Source: Clostridium beijerinckii (GTDB taxonomy: Bacteria; Bacillota; Clostridia; Clostridiales; Clostridiaceae). Taken from it: 64,000 nucleotides of DNA. The stretch spans positions 2,384,001 to 2,448,000 of the forward strand of contig NZ_CP073653.1 of the NCBI RefSeq assembly GCF_018223745.1, in the 5' to 3' direction. Shown piece after piece: positions 63,994 to 64,000 of the stretch. The position numbers and the translations under genes were made by a program. The number at the start of each line of letters is the position of its first letter. Position 1 is the first letter of the stretch. The notes under the pieces were generated by a model that saw only the letters and a list, made by a program, of their open reading frames with translations, searched no databases and was not told the DNA's origin.

Positions 63994-64000
63994 AATGTGG

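Overview
The window reads as chromosome of a low-GC, spore-forming, anaerobic Firmicute, most likely a cluster I Clostridium. The grounds are very AT-rich DNA with strong GGAGG-type ribosome sites and frequent TTG/GTG starts, a T-box in front of an archaeal-type AspRS next to gatCAB, several Spo0E-like sporulation phosphatases, rubredoxin-type and AhpCF oxygen defence, Fur-like boxes, and a sigma-54 system for dihydroxyacetone kinase. The species is not fixed by anything I can see.

Layout. 0-5 kb: a secreted lipase-like hydrolase, a POT peptide transporter and two secreted cell-wall enzymes. 5.3-11.5 kb: a GNAT acetyltransferase, then T-box - aspS(archaeal type) - gatC - gatA - gatB, the tRNA-dependent route to Asn-tRNA. 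11.7-19.4 kb: an orphan 623-aa protein, a wall-binding repeat protein, a long gene-poor stretch, an IS3-family element carrying a passenger gene, a Spo0E-like gene clipped by that element, and an ankyrin protein. 19.4-31 kb: ahpCF with a perfect Fur-type box, then an iron regulon made of an AraC regulator, a secreted wall-binding protein, a siderophore ABC importer and an MFS exporter, with two matching promoters that carry AraC-type direct repeats and a Fur-like box. 30-36 kb: a LysR regulator divergent from a heterodimeric ABC exporter, then a polysaccharide deacetylase. 36-41 kb: a sigma-54 activator with an N-terminal HPr domain followed by dhaKLM behind a -24/-12 promoter. 41-44 kb: two tandem copies of an IS4-family element separated and flanked by the same 9-bp target. 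44-53 kb: a flavin reductase, an old-yellow-enzyme/MarR/MFS regulon, two back-to-back palindromic MITEs, a 3D-domain protein and a 5'-3' exonuclease. 53-62 kb: small redox and PLD-like proteins, a tripartite hybrid histidine kinase, a Spo0E-MEDS fusion protein, an XRE regulator with a decayed duplicate, a second small Spo0E protein and short unknown genes. 62-63.5 kb: a second IS3-family element with fused orfAB.

Three repeat families run through the window. One is a roughly 110-bp element (five copies) with a 7-bp tandem core. One is a roughly 220-bp structured element (three copies plus a fragment) that always starts in the U-tract of a terminator. One is a palindromic MITE family (two full, two internally deleted copies). 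The most promising unexplained biology is the HPr-PAS-sigma54 activator of dhaKLM, the co-regulated wall-binding protein of the iron regulon, the passenger gene inside the IS3 element, and the Spo0E/MEDS/hybrid-kinase cluster.
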